Origin: Albibeggiatoa sp964388965
GTDB lineage: Bacteria; Pseudomonadota; Gammaproteobacteria; Beggiatoales; Beggiatoaceae
Length of the DNA: 21,139 nucleotides
Assembly (NCBI GenBank): GCA_964388965.1
Contig: CAYMCP010000062.1
Span: 1 to 21,139, forward strand
Direction of reading: 5' to 3'
The position numbers and the translations under genes were made by a program. Positions 1 to 7,866 of the stretch are shown here, in pieces. Each line of letters begins with the position of its first letter. Position 1 is the stretch's first letter. Below the pieces are notes generated by a model that made no database searches, was not told the DNA's origin, and was given only the letters and a program-made list of their open reading frames with translations.

Positions 1-277
1 ATCTTCTAAACCCCAGTGCTGTTTGGCATCCCGGAAATTGAATTCAATTTGAAAATGCAAAGAAATGTTTAAACTTCCCCAATCAATATATTTTCCAAAA
101 AATCTTTGGATGGTTCCTATAACTTCCACCCGCTTCCGTCCAACGACTTATTCCCAACATTGTTATTCGTCCTGTCATCGAGAGGAGTGCTTCACTTATC
201 AATATCAGATGGCGTAAATTTGTTGCATCTAATTGGTTACAACATAGGAGAATTGTGCTAATTTCGTTCATGAGCAA
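1..277 (-). pseudogene. IS4-type transposase remnant (internally deleted, frameshifted)
   Basis: Read on the minus strand from 277, the first ~55 residues resemble the N-terminus of IS4-family transposases (LILISEALLSMTGRITMLGI, then SRWTEAGGSYR). One extra base near 114-115 shifts the frame. The neighbouring frame continues as GTIQRFFGKYIDWGSLN, then jumps to FQIEFNFRDAKQHWGLED, which is C-terminal transposase sequence. That last block keeps the E-(6)-K spacing of the IS4 YREK signature, but the tyrosine and arginine positions read I and H. Most of the ~400-residue enzyme, including the central catalytic domain, is therefore missing between the two blocks. The gene runs off the left edge, so its true end is not visible. 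It is a dead copy; the family assignment is from remembered motifs only. Confidence 0.72.
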
Positions 278-357
278 TTGGCTGATAAAAAGCGATGGAT
301 TTCGACTCTTTACTTTTTACCCTAATTGCTCATTTTTTCCAACCTTTGGCGAAGGTA

Positions 358-387
358 TTGTTAATTTACTGATTTAAAAATTAATAA
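358..387 (+). promoter_or_regulatory. possible sigma-70 promoter for guaA
   Basis: TTGTTA at 358-363 and TAATAA at 382-387, 18 bases apart, form an acceptable promoter in AT-rich DNA. A transcript from here would run through the hairpin repeat (434-454) and the MITE-like element (474-620) before reaching guaA, giving a leader of about 240 bases. Such matches are common by chance in this composition, so the call is weak. Confidence 0.25.
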
Positions 388-427
388 AGTGAACATTCAC
401 AATTCATAATTTATCATTCATTGTCCT

Positions 428-463
428 GTGGCATGATGACGCGGTGCGTCGTCACGAGATTAA
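428..463 (+). repeat. short hairpin repeat, GCGTCGTCACGAG type
   Basis: Positions 434-454 form a near-perfect hairpin (TGATGACGC, loop GGT, GCGTCGTCA). It is followed by ACGAGATTAA. The segment GCGTCGTCACGAGATTAA matches the core of the two better-conserved copies at 10467-10498 and 2221-2252. It is most likely a divergent member of the same dispersed REP-like family. Confidence 0.5.
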
Positions 464-473
464 CATATACTTT

Positions 474-620
474 TGGGAGTTACGCAGTTCACACGAAAAT
501 TTTACTCTGTATTTGTAACTCACAATAAATCAGGACGCAGAGCGTCCCCCGCTGCATCCCAACGGAAACCATTGGGACGAGGAAACGAGACAAATTTTTA
601 TTTGAACTGCGTAACTCCCA
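474..620. mobile_element. 147-bp MITE-like element with 17-bp perfect terminal inverted repeats
   Basis: TGGGAGTTACGCAGTTC at 474-490 is the exact reverse complement of 604-620. Inside are two hairpins: GGACGC-AGA-GCGTCC at 533-547, and TCCCAA...TTGGGA at 557-577, whose stem continues with GG/CC. The second is followed by ACGAGG. The element has no coding capacity. No clear target-site duplication is seen in the flanks. It ends only 17 bases before the guaA start codon, so it forms most of the guaA leader. It could equally be a fixed structured repeat rather than a mobile unit. Confidence 0.65.
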
Positions 621-637
621 CAAACTAGAGAATAACA

Positions 638-2215
638 ATGCAAGATATTCATGCACATCGCATCCTTATTTTAGACTTCGGCTCACAATACACCCAACTC
701 ATTGCTCGCCGAGTACGTGAAGCGCGTGTATACTGCGAAATTTATCCCTACGATATTGAACCGCAAACGATTCAAGCGTTTAAACCCAAAGGCATTATCC
801 TATCCGGTAGTCCCGAATCAGTTAATGATTGTGACGTAAATTATCAAGCACCAGAAATAATATTTCAAATCGGTGTACCCATCTTAGGAATTTGCTACGG
901 AATGCAAACAATAGCTAAACAACTAGGTGGTAGCGTAGCAACGGCGCAAAGTCGTGAATTTGGATACGCACAAGTCAGAGCGCACGGACATTCAATCCTA
1001 CTCAAACACATTGAAGATCATGTTAGTCCATCAGGTCATGGATTGTTAGATGTATGGATGAGTCACGGCGACCAAGTTACGACGTTACCAGAAGGCTTTA
1101 AATTAATCGCCTCAACCAATAACGCACCTATTGCAGGCATGGCAGATGAAAAACGTCACTTCTATGGTTTACAATTTCATCCCGAAGTGACGCACACCAC
1201 ACAAGGTATACGCATTTTAAAACGCTTTTGTCATGACATTTGTGGTTGTGAACAACTATGGAATCCAACAAACATCATCACAGATAGCATACAAAACATT
1301 AAACAAACTGTTGGCGATGATAATGTGATTTTAGCCCTATCCGGCGGCGTAGACTCTTCCGTTGTTGCGGCGTTAATTAATGAGGCGATTGGCGAACAAT
1401 TAACTTGTGTTTTCGTCAACAATGGGCTGCTGCGTTTAAATGAAGTAGAGCAAGTTGAGCGTACTTTTAAACAAAATTTAGGTATGAAATTAATTACAGT
1501 AAATGCAGAACAACGTTTTCTAACCGCACTAAAAGGTATCACCGACCCAGAGCAAAAACGCAAAATTATTGGTAATTTATTTATTGAAGTCTTTGACGAA
1601 GAAGCTGCAAAAATCGCCAATGTTAAATGGCTGGCACAAGGCACAATTTATCCCGACGTGATTGAATCCGCAGGCTCTCAAACGAGTAAAGCACATGTCA
1701 TCAAATCCCACCACAATGTAGGCGGTTTGCCAGAAAATATGCAATTAAATTTATTAGAACCATTACGCGAATTATTCAAAGATGAAGTACGCAAATTGGG
1801 TATTGAACTAGGTTTACCTAAAGAAATTGTCATGCGCCACCCATTTCCCGGACCCGGTTTAGGTGTACGCATTTTAGGTGAAGTCAAACACGAATACGCT
1901 GAAATCCTACGCCAAGCCGATGCAATTTTTATCGAAGAACTACACAAACAAGGTTGGTATGACAAAGTAAGTCAAGCATTCGCGGTATTTTTACCTGTAA
2001 AATCAGTCGGCGTTGTCGGCGACGCACGACAGTATGATTATGTAATTGCGTTGCGGGCGGTACAAACGGTAGATTTTATGACAGCACACTGGGTACACTT
2101 GCCATACGATATGCTAGAAACCTTATCAACTCGGATTATCAACGAAGTACGAGGCATTTCGCGTGTCACATACGATATTTCAGGTAAACCACCCGCCACG
2201 ATTGAATGGGAATAA
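638..2215 (+). CDS. guaA: GMP synthase (glutamine-hydrolysing)
   Basis: The enzyme makes GMP from XMP, ATP and glutamine, the last step of guanine nucleotide synthesis, in the cytoplasm. The 525 residues equal the E. coli length. The N-terminal class I glutamine amidotransferase has its nucleophile at Cys86 (GICYGMQ) and the His181/Glu183 partners (QFHPEV). The ATP-pyrophosphatase domain follows with the P-loop ALSGGVDSSV near residue 233. The C-terminal GMP-synthase dimerisation domain ends in PPATIEWE, the family's usual terminus. The start is fixed by homology (HRILILDFGSQYTQL) and by a weak Shine-Dalgarno TAGAG at 626-630. guaB, its usual operon partner, is not adjacent; the upstream DNA is a repeat and a transposase remnant. 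All catalytic motifs are intact. Confidence 0.98.
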   Translation: MQDIHAHRILILDFGSQYTQLIARRVREARVYCEIYPYDIEPQTIQAFKPKGIILSGSPESVNDCDVNYQAPEIIFQIGVPILGICYGMQTIAKQLGGSVATAQSREFGYAQVRAHGHSILLKHIEDHVSPSGHGLLDVWMSHGDQVTTLPEGFKLIASTNNAPIAGMADEKRHFYGLQFHPEVTHTTQGIRILKRFCHDICGCEQLWNPTNIITDSIQNIKQTVGDDNVILALSGGVDSSVVAALINEAIGEQLTCVFVNNGLLRLNEVEQVERTFKQNLGMKLITVNAEQRFLTALKGITDPEQKRKIIGNLFIEVFDEEAAKIANVKWLAQGTIYPDVIESAGSQTSKAHVIKSHHNVGGLPENMQLNLLEPLRELFKDEVRKLGIELGLPKEIVMRHPFPGPGLGVRILGEVKHEYAEILRQADAIFIEELHKQGWYDKVSQAFAVFLPVKSVGVVGDARQYDYVIALRAVQTVDFMTAHWVHLPYDMLETLSTRIINEVRGISRVTYDISGKPPATIEWE

Positions 2216-2220
2216 TACAA

Positions 2221-2252
2221 ATTTAAACTTGTGACCATGCGCCAGCGTCCAC
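2221..2252 (-). repeat. dispersed 32-bp repeat, copy facing minus
   Basis: The reverse complement begins GTGGACGCTGGCGC and ends AGTTTAAAT. It matches 10467-10498 at about 28 of 32 positions, in the opposite orientation. It begins six bases after the guaA stop codon. Read as protein, both copies give a spurious GRWRxVTSLN string, which can mislead gene callers. Confidence 0.7.
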
Positions 2253-2316
2253 TTATTTCCGAAAAAAACGAAACCGCTATAACATTATTTTTACACAAAA
2301 CAAATTTAATTAACGG

Positions 2317-2345
2317 TTGCGAGTTTAGCTAAGATACTCTAAAAT
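2317..2345 (+). promoter_or_regulatory. sigma-70 promoter of the rimP leader/operon
   Basis: TTGCGA at 2317-2322 and TAAAAT at 2340-2345 are separated by the optimal 17 bases. Transcription would start near 2352 and enter the structured region 2390-2525. This is the best promoter in the guaA-rimP gap and probably serves the leader RNA and, by readthrough, rimP-nusA-infB. Confidence 0.55.
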
Positions 2346-2351
2346 ATAGGC

Positions 2352-2525
2352 AAGTGAGTTGTTTGGAATAAGTACGATGTCGTATTTAACTAACCCTATT
2401 TTAGGGATTTTTTCGCGGCAAATTAGAAGATGGAAAATTAGATCACTGGGAGATAATAAGATTATCTTTTAACATCACACTTCTAATTATAGAGTAGGTT
2501 AATTGGGCGTTCGCGCCCTTTTTTC
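2352..2525 (+). ncRNA. candidate structured leader RNA or small RNA upstream of rimP
   Basis: About 170 bases lie between the promoter and a strong terminator and are rich in complementary segments. There is a weak terminator-like hairpin CCCTA-TTT-TAGGG plus six T (2394-2413). A long-range stem pairs AATTAGAAG (2421-2429) with CTTCTAATT (2480-2488), enclosing the hairpin AGATAAT-AAG-ATTATCT (2451-2467). The final hairpin is GGGCG-TTCG-CGCCC plus T-run. No convincing ORF is present. In enterobacteria the tRNA gene metY and a regulated leader occupy this position; no tRNA is visible here. It could be an attenuated leader of the rimP operon or an independent small RNA. Confidence 0.4.
2505..2524 (+). 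terminator. intrinsic terminator upstream of rimP
   Basis: The stem GGGCG/CGCCC with a TTCG tetraloop (2505-2518) is followed directly by six T (2519-2524). It lies about 90 bases before the rimP start, so it either ends the leader RNA or acts as an attenuator for the operon. Confidence 0.8.
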
Positions 2526-2556
2526 GTTTCTACCTCCCGCCATTATTTCAAACAGC

Positions 2557-2600
2557 TAGAAAATAAGGATATAAATTATCCTCTATTTAACTATTTTCTA
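2557..2600 (+). promoter_or_regulatory. two-part stem-loop just ahead of the rimP ribosome-binding site
   Basis: TAGAAAATA (2557-2565) pairs perfectly with TATTTTCTA (2592-2600). Inside, AGGATA (2566-2571) pairs with TATCCT (2577-2582). The structure ends four bases before the GGA Shine-Dalgarno at 2605-2607, where folding could affect ribosome entry. A TATAAA inside the loop could alternatively be a -10 box, with TTTCAA 18 bases upstream. Confidence 0.5.
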
Positions 2601-2614
2601 AACTGGATTGCACC

Positions 2615-3070
2615 TTGTTTGACAAAAATTTACAAACATTACTCACACCGACTGTTACGGCATTAGGCTACGAACTCATTGGGGTAGAACGTCTATCTCG
2701 CGGTCGTAGTGGATCACAACTACTTCGAGTTTTTATTGACAAACTTGATGGTGTGACGATTAAAGACTGCGAAACAGTCAGTTACCAAATCAGTGGCGTA
2801 CTGGATGTTGAAGACCCCATTCAAGGTCAATACACCTTAGAAGTTTCTTCACCCGGGCTAGACAGACCTTTGGTGACACAAGCACATTTTGCGCGTTTTA
2901 TCGGACATCAAGTACATATTCGTCTTACCCGTCCTATAGCAGAACGCCGTAATTTTTCAGGTACACTACTCCGTGTAGAGGATGATGAAATCGTGGTATT
3001 GGCAGAACAAACTGAATACAACTTACCTTATGAGCAAATAGACAAGGCAAGACTCATCCCAGAGATTTAA
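2615..3070 (+). CDS. rimP: ribosome maturation factor RimP
   Basis: RimP helps mature the 30S ribosomal subunit. The 151 residues match the E. coli length of about 150. Family hallmarks are visible: LGYELIGVE near the start, SGVLDVEDPI, then LEVSSPGLDRPL, followed by the C-terminal SH3-like domain (FSGTLLRVEDDEIVVLAEQ). The start is a TTG codon with GGA seven bases upstream. It was chosen because it aligns with the family N-terminus and there is no ATG between the upstream in-frame stop (2588) and this point. It is the first gene of rimP-nusA-infB, with 24 bases to nusA. The rare start and the hairpin in front suggest deliberately low translation, which is inference. Confidence 0.96.
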   Translation: MFDKNLQTLLTPTVTALGYELIGVERLSRGRSGSQLLRVFIDKLDGVTIKDCETVSYQISGVLDVEDPIQGQYTLEVSSPGLDRPLVTQAHFARFIGHQVHIRLTRPIAERRNFSGTLLRVEDDEIVVLAEQTEYNLPYEQIDKARLIPEI

Positions 3071-3094
3071 GCCTACTCAATAAGGAATATAATA

Positions 3095-4603
3095 ATGAGT
3101 AAATCAAACAAAGATATTTTACTGGTTGTAGACGCGGTATCCAATGAAAAAGGCGTTGATAAAGAAATCATATTTGATGCGTTAGAATGCGCCCTCGCCA
3201 GTGCAACTAAAAAGCGTTACAACACCAGCGTCGATATACGTGTTTCAATCAATCGCACCAACGGAGAATACGTTGCATTCCGTCGTTGGCTTGTGGTCGA
3301 AGAAGTCGAGCAGGTCGAAAAGCAAATAAGTTTACACGACGCACGACAAGAAAAACCAACAATTGAGCTAGGCGAATACCTTGAAAAGCCAATTGAATCA
3401 GTTAGTTTTGACCGCATTGGTGCGCAGACTGCCAAACAAGTTATTGTGCAAAAAATTCGTGAAGCTGAACGGGCGCAGATTATTCACGCCTACGAAGACC
3501 GTCAAGGTGAATTAGTCAGTGGCTCAGTCAAGCGTATCGAGCGCGGCAATATCATCGTAGACTTAGGTTCTAACGTAGACGCACTTATTTTACGTGAGGA
3601 AATGATCCAACGTGAATCAGTACGCCCTGGTGATAGAATTCGTGGTTATCTGAAAGATGTACGTCCTGAGCAACGCGGTCCACAAATTTTTTTAAGTCGC
3701 ACCGCACCAGAATTACTAATTGCTTTATTCACTTTAGAAGTACCAGAAATTAATGAAAATCTATTAGAAATTATTTCTGCTGCACGCGACCCAGGTTCTA
3801 GGGCTAAAATCGCAGTGAGAACCAATGACCCACGCATAGACCCAGTAGGTGCTTGTGTTGGAATGCGTGGCTCACGTGTACAAGCCGTGTCCAACGAGCT
3901 TGCAGGTGAACGAGTTGATATTATTTTATGGGATGAAAACCCCGCTCAATTTGTCATCAACGCCATGTCACCCGCTGAAGTCATCTCAATTATTGTAGAC
4001 GAAGAAGCGCATAGTATGGACGTTGCTGTCCGCGAAGATCAATTATCACAAGCAATTGGACGTAATGGACAAAATGTGCGTTTAGCCAGCCAATTGACGG
4101 GTTGGACGCTCAACGTGATGACTGAAAAACAAGCAGAGCAGAAAAATCAAGCTGAATTTCAAGCGTTGCAAGATTTGTTTATGCAGCAATTAGATGTGGA
4201 CGAAGAAATTGCTAATTCATTGATTGAACAAGGCTTTTCTACAGTAGAAGAAATTGCCTATGTACCGATTGAAGAAATACTAGAAATTGAATATTTCGAT
4301 GAAGAAATCGTGAACGAACTACGCAATCGTGCTAAAGATGCGCTACTAATAAAAGAAATTGCCAATGAAGAGCATGAACGAGCTGCGAGCGAACCCGCAG
4401 ACGATTTGCTCAATATGGACGGCATGAACGATGAATTAGCACACGCATTAGCTAAATTAGGTATTGCAACGATGGAAGATTTAGCAGAGCAATCTATTGA
4501 TGATTTAATGGACGTTGAAAATATGACTGAAGAGCAAGCGGGTGAACTCATCATGACAGCACGTGCTCCTTGGTTTGCAGAAGACACAGCAGGAGGAGAT
4601 TAG
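3095..4603 (+). CDS. nusA: transcription termination/antitermination factor NusA
   Basis: NusA binds RNA polymerase and nascent RNA and modulates pausing, termination and antitermination. Its 502 residues compare with 495 in E. coli. Domains in order: the polymerase-binding N-terminal domain (1-130), S1 (about 137-200, SGSVKRIERGNIIVDLGSN), KH1 (DPVGACVGMRGSRVQAV), KH2 (LSQAIGRNGQNVRLASQL), and two acidic C-terminal helix-hairpin-helix repeats (about 360-420 and 435-495). The two acidic repeats are typical of gammaproteobacteria, where they bind the alpha subunit, NusG or lambda N. The Shine-Dalgarno is AAGGAA in front of ATG 3095. It sits between rimP and infB, the conserved order. Confidence 0.98.
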   Translation: MSKSNKDILLVVDAVSNEKGVDKEIIFDALECALASATKKRYNTSVDIRVSINRTNGEYVAFRRWLVVEEVEQVEKQISLHDARQEKPTIELGEYLEKPIESVSFDRIGAQTAKQVIVQKIREAERAQIIHAYEDRQGELVSGSVKRIERGNIIVDLGSNVDALILREEMIQRESVRPGDRIRGYLKDVRPEQRGPQIFLSRTAPELLIALFTLEVPEINENLLEIISAARDPGSRAKIAVRTNDPRIDPVGACVGMRGSRVQAVSNELAGERVDIILWDENPAQFVINAMSPAEVISIIVDEEAHSMDVAVREDQLSQAIGRNGQNVRLASQLTGWTLNVMTEKQAEQKNQAEFQALQDLFMQQLDVDEEIANSLIEQGFSTVEEIAYVPIEEILEIEYFDEEIVNELRNRAKDALLIKEIANEEHERAASEPADDLLNMDGMNDELAHALAKLGIATMEDLAEQSIDDLMDVENMTEEQAGELIMTARAPWFAEDTAGGD

Positions 4604-4665
4604 GTAAAAAAATACTTTGTTACTCAAGCAGCAATCTGTGTCTTAAACTAAAGGAGAATTAAAAT

Positions 4666-7600
4666 ATGAATGAAGTGACAGTAAAAGAATTTGCAGACGT
4701 AGTAGGCATACCACTAGATCGTCTGCTATCACAATTAGGTGATGCTGGTCTTAGTGCTAAAAAACCTGATGATAGTATTAACGATAAAGAAAAACGCCAA
4801 CTTTTAGGACATTTACGCCATATTCATGGTAAAGATACGACATTGGATGACTTATCCGACGAATCAAATAAAATTACTTTGAAACGCAAAAGTCATAGCG
4901 AAATTAAAGTACCTAATTCACAAGGTGGTAAAGCCAAAACTGTCAGTGTAGAGGTGAGAAAAAAACGCACTTATGTGAAACACGGTAGTAATGTAGTAAA
5001 ACCCAAGCTAAAAAATGATTTAGGGTTATCGAATTCATTAGTACCGCCTAAGCCTACTTCACTAGCTGGAAGTAAACCAAGTGCATTAAGTGGATTAACT
5101 GGCGGTATAAGTGGTTTAACTTCGCCTTCTACACTGACTACAAGCGGTGGTAGTTTGCTAGGTCGCGCTATTCCAGCACCCTCGTTAGACGATGACAAAG
5201 TTGAGGACGATGAGGAAGCGCGTCGGCAGAAGATGGCAGAAGCAATTGCAGCAAAAGCGGCTGAAAAGGCTAAAAAAGAGGAGGAGGAACGTACTAAGGC
5301 AGAAGCCGAAGAAAAAGCTGAACGAGAAGCTGCACATTTGGCAAAAATTGAAGCTAACGTAAAGCGGGATCAAGAAGAACGCATGAAACGCGATGAGGTT
5401 GAAAAAGCTAAACGTCAAGAGCAACAACGTCGCAAAGAGGCTGAAACCCGTAATAAGCGTTCTAAACCTACGAAAGATGGCAAAAAAGAAGCTGAAGCAC
5501 GTCCTAAAGCGGAAGTTAAAATTGTCAAGGAAAAACCGAAGCCAGAACTTAAAGAAAAATCGAGTAAACCGCGTAGTACGGAACGCCGTAAGGTTGACAC
5601 GAAACCAAAAGAAGGTAATCGTACAAGTCGTCCACCTGCGCCCAGACCTCCACGCAGTGCAGATGCAACAGAAGCAAAACCTACAAATGTTATTCAAAAT
5701 AATAATATAGGTAATGTTAGCGATGATAGTAAATCAGCAAAACCTGTTAAGAAAAAACGCGGCTCATTAAGCACTGTCAAGCAACAACCGCGTACCAAAG
5801 AAGGTAAGGCAGGTAAAGAAGATAAATCTAGCAAATACGCTAAACAAGAATTACGCAGCGGCGGCGAAACTTTACATAAACGCAATCGTAAAAAAGCGGG
5901 TAAAAAAATTACTCGTGTAGAACAACAAACCACACCGCATGGTTTTATTAAGCCAACTGCGCCGATTGTATACGGTGTCAACATACCTGAAACCATTTCG
6001 ATAGGTGATTTAGCGCAAAAAATGTCAGTTAAAGCTGCCGAAGTCATTAAAACGATGATGACTTTAGGCACAATGGTGACGATTAACCAAGTAATTGATC
6101 AAGAAACGGCTGCAATTGTCGTTGAGGAAATGGGACATAAACCCGTCCTCATGAAAGAAAATGCCTTAGAGGAAGATTTATTAAAAGGCATTGATATTGG
6201 CGAAGAAGTCCCACGCGCCCCTGTCGTTACAATTATGGGTCATGTTGATCATGGTAAAACCTCATTGCTTGATTATATTCGCAAAACGCGCGTTGCAGCG
6301 GGCGAAGCAGGTGGTATTACTCAGCACATTGGTGCGTATCATGTTGAAACCAATAACGGTATGGTGACATTTTTAGATACGCCAGGACATGCTGCATTTA
6401 CTCAAATGCGGGCGCGAGGTGCAAAAGTGACTGATATTGTGGTACTTGTTGTTGCAGCAGACGACGGTGTTATGCCACAAACGATTGAGGCAATTCAACA
6501 TGCGAAAGCCGCCAGTGTGCCCATCGTAGTAGCGATTAACAAAATTGATAAGGAACAAGCAGCCCCTGAGCGTGTCAAACAAGAGCTTATAGCCCATGAA
6601 GTCATTCCTGAAGAATTGGGGGGAGAAAATATGTTTGTTCAAGTTTCTGCCAAATCGGGTGTAGGTATTGACACCTTACTTGATACTTTGTTGTTGCAAG
6701 CGGAAATATTGGAACTCAAAACTGTTGCTGATGGACCTGCTCAAGGTGTTGTGGTTGAATCACGTTTAGACAGAGGACGTGGTGTCGTTGCAACCATTTT
6801 AGTGCAAAGTGGCACATTGAAAAAAGGTGATATTTTGCTTGCAGGTCAAGAATATGGTCGAGTACGGGCAATGCTTAATGAGCTTGGACAAACGATTTCT
6901 GAAGCCGGTCCTTCGATTCCAGTGGAAGTGCTAGGTTTATCGGGTACACCAAGTGCGGGTGATGAATCGATTGTTGTCCCTGATGAACGCAAAGCGCGTG
7001 AAATTGCGTTATTCCGTCAAGGTAAATTCCGTGAAGTGAAATTAGCACGACAAAAAGCAGCAAAATTGGAAGATATGTTTTCGCAAATGCAGACAGGCGA
7101 AATCAACTCACTCAATATTGTGCTTAAAGCTGATGTACACGGTTCTGCGGAAGCTTTACATGATTCACTTACCAAGCTTTCGAACGAGGAAGTGAAAGTT
7201 AATATTATCGCCAGTGGTGTGGGTAGCATTAATGAATCTGATGCAAATTTAGCAGTTGCTTCCAATGCGGTAATAATTGGATTTAATGTCCGTGCAGATA
7301 ATAGTGCAAAACGTTTAATTGCAGAAGAGAATATTGATTTACACTATTACAGCGTGATTTACGAAGCGATTGATGAGGTAAAAGCTGCAATTAGTGGTAT
7401 GTTAGCCCCTGAAATTAAAGAGCAAATTGTTGGTATTGCAGAAGTACGTGATGTATTTCGTTCACCGAAAATTGGTGCAGTTGCAGGTTGTATGGTTACA
7501 GAAGGTCAAGTTAAACGTAATAATCCAATTCGTGTACTGCGCGATCATATTGTGATTTATGAAGGTGAGTTAGAATCACTACGCCGCTTTAAAGATGATG

Positions 7601-7716
7601 TAAGTGAAGTAAAAGCCGGTATGGAGTGTGGTATTGGTGTGAAAAACTATAATGATGTTCAAGTTGGCGACCAAATTGAGGTTTATGAACGGGTTGAGGT
7701 TGCAAGAACGTTATAG
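4666..7716 (+). CDS. infB: translation initiation factor IF-2
   Basis: This GTPase brings fMet-tRNA to the 30S subunit and promotes subunit joining. At 1016 residues it is longer than E. coli IF-2 (890) because of a long linker. The N-terminal IF2-N helical domain starts VTVKEFADVVGIPLDRLL. Residues about 175-430 are a highly charged Lys/Glu/Arg-rich linker, partly coiled-coil-like. A second IF2-N domain follows (IGDLAQKMSVKAAEVI). The G domain has the P-loop GHVDHGKT from residue 525, DTPGHAAF, and NKID at 625-628. Domains II, III and the fMet-tRNA-binding C domain run to the end (GVKNYNDVQVGDQIEVYE). AAAGGAG lies ahead of ATG 4666, 62 bases after nusA. Long antisense ORFs here are artefacts of the biased linker. 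Confidence 0.98.
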   Translation: MNEVTVKEFADVVGIPLDRLLSQLGDAGLSAKKPDDSINDKEKRQLLGHLRHIHGKDTTLDDLSDESNKITLKRKSHSEIKVPNSQGGKAKTVSVEVRKKRTYVKHGSNVVKPKLKNDLGLSNSLVPPKPTSLAGSKPSALSGLTGGISGLTSPSTLTTSGGSLLGRAIPAPSLDDDKVEDDEEARRQKMAEAIAAKAAEKAKKEEEERTKAEAEEKAEREAAHLAKIEANVKRDQEERMKRDEVEKAKRQEQQRRKEAETRNKRSKPTKDGKKEAEARPKAEVKIVKEKPKPELKEKSSKPRSTERRKVDTKPKEGNRTSRPPAPRPPRSADATEAKPTNVIQNNNIGNVSDDSKSAKPVKKKRGSLSTVKQQPRTKEGKAGKEDKSSKYAKQELRSGGETLHKRNRKKAGKKITRVEQQTTPHGFIKPTAPIVYGVNIPETISIGDLAQKMSVKAAEVIKTMMTLGTMVTINQVIDQETAAIVVEEMGHKPVLMKENALEEDLLKGIDIGEEVPRAPVVTIMGHVDHGKTSLLDYIRKTRVAAGEAGGITQHIGAYHVETNNGMVTFLDTPGHAAFTQMRARGAKVTDIVVLVVAADDGVMPQTIEAIQHAKAASVPIVVAINKIDKEQAAPERVKQELIAHEVIPEELGGENMFVQVSAKSGVGIDTLLDTLLLQAEILELKTVADGPAQGVVVESRLDRGRGVVATILVQSGTLKKGDILLAGQEYGRVRAMLNELGQTISEAGPSIPVEVLGLSGTPSAGDESIVVPDERKAREIALFRQGKFREVKLARQKAAKLEDMFSQMQTGEINSLNIVLKADVHGSAEALHDSLTKLSNEEVKVNIIASGVGSINESDANLAVASNAVIIGFNVRADNSAKRLIAEENIDLHYYSVIYEAIDEVKAAISGMLAPEIKEQIVGIAEVRDVFRSPKIGAVAGCMVTEGQVKRNNPIRVLRDHIVIYEGELESLRRFKDDVSEVKAGMECGIGVKNYNDVQVGDQIEVYERVEVARTL

Positions 7717-7821
7717 ATAATTAGCGCAATCAATAGTGTGCAAAACTTGTTTTTACCCGACGAGTTCTGCACGGAAAACGCTGAAAACATGTACCCCTTT
7801 GGATTTGTGGATGACTTTGTA

Positions 7822-7852
7822 GGACTACCATCCTGTCACAGTTTGGTAGCCC
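7822..7852. terminator. hairpin between convergent infB and gltA
   Basis: GGACTACCA (7822-7830) pairs with TGGTAGCCC (7844-7852) with one mismatch, and CTGT/ACAG pair inside (7833-7841). No proper T-run follows on either strand, so as a terminator for infB or gltA it would be atypical. The flank TGTAGGACTACC resembles the end TGCAGGACTACC of the 91-bp element at 20875-20965, so this may instead be repeat debris. Confidence 0.4.
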
Positions 7853-7866
7853 TAAAAATGCTATAT

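Noticed and set aside
1231..1644. 137-residue antisense ORF in guaA
   Set aside because: It lies fully opposite the conserved ATP-pyrophosphatase domain and shows no recognisable motif.
2341..2525. tRNA (metY-like) or 6S RNA before rimP
   Set aside because: No cloverleaf, no T-loop consensus and no CCA-end pattern are visible; the fold is not the long rod of 6S RNA.
5185..5697. 170-residue antisense ORF within infB
   Set aside because: It is Phe/Cys-rich, exactly what the reverse complement of the Lys/Glu/Arg-rich IF-2 linker yields; no start signal or family resemblance.
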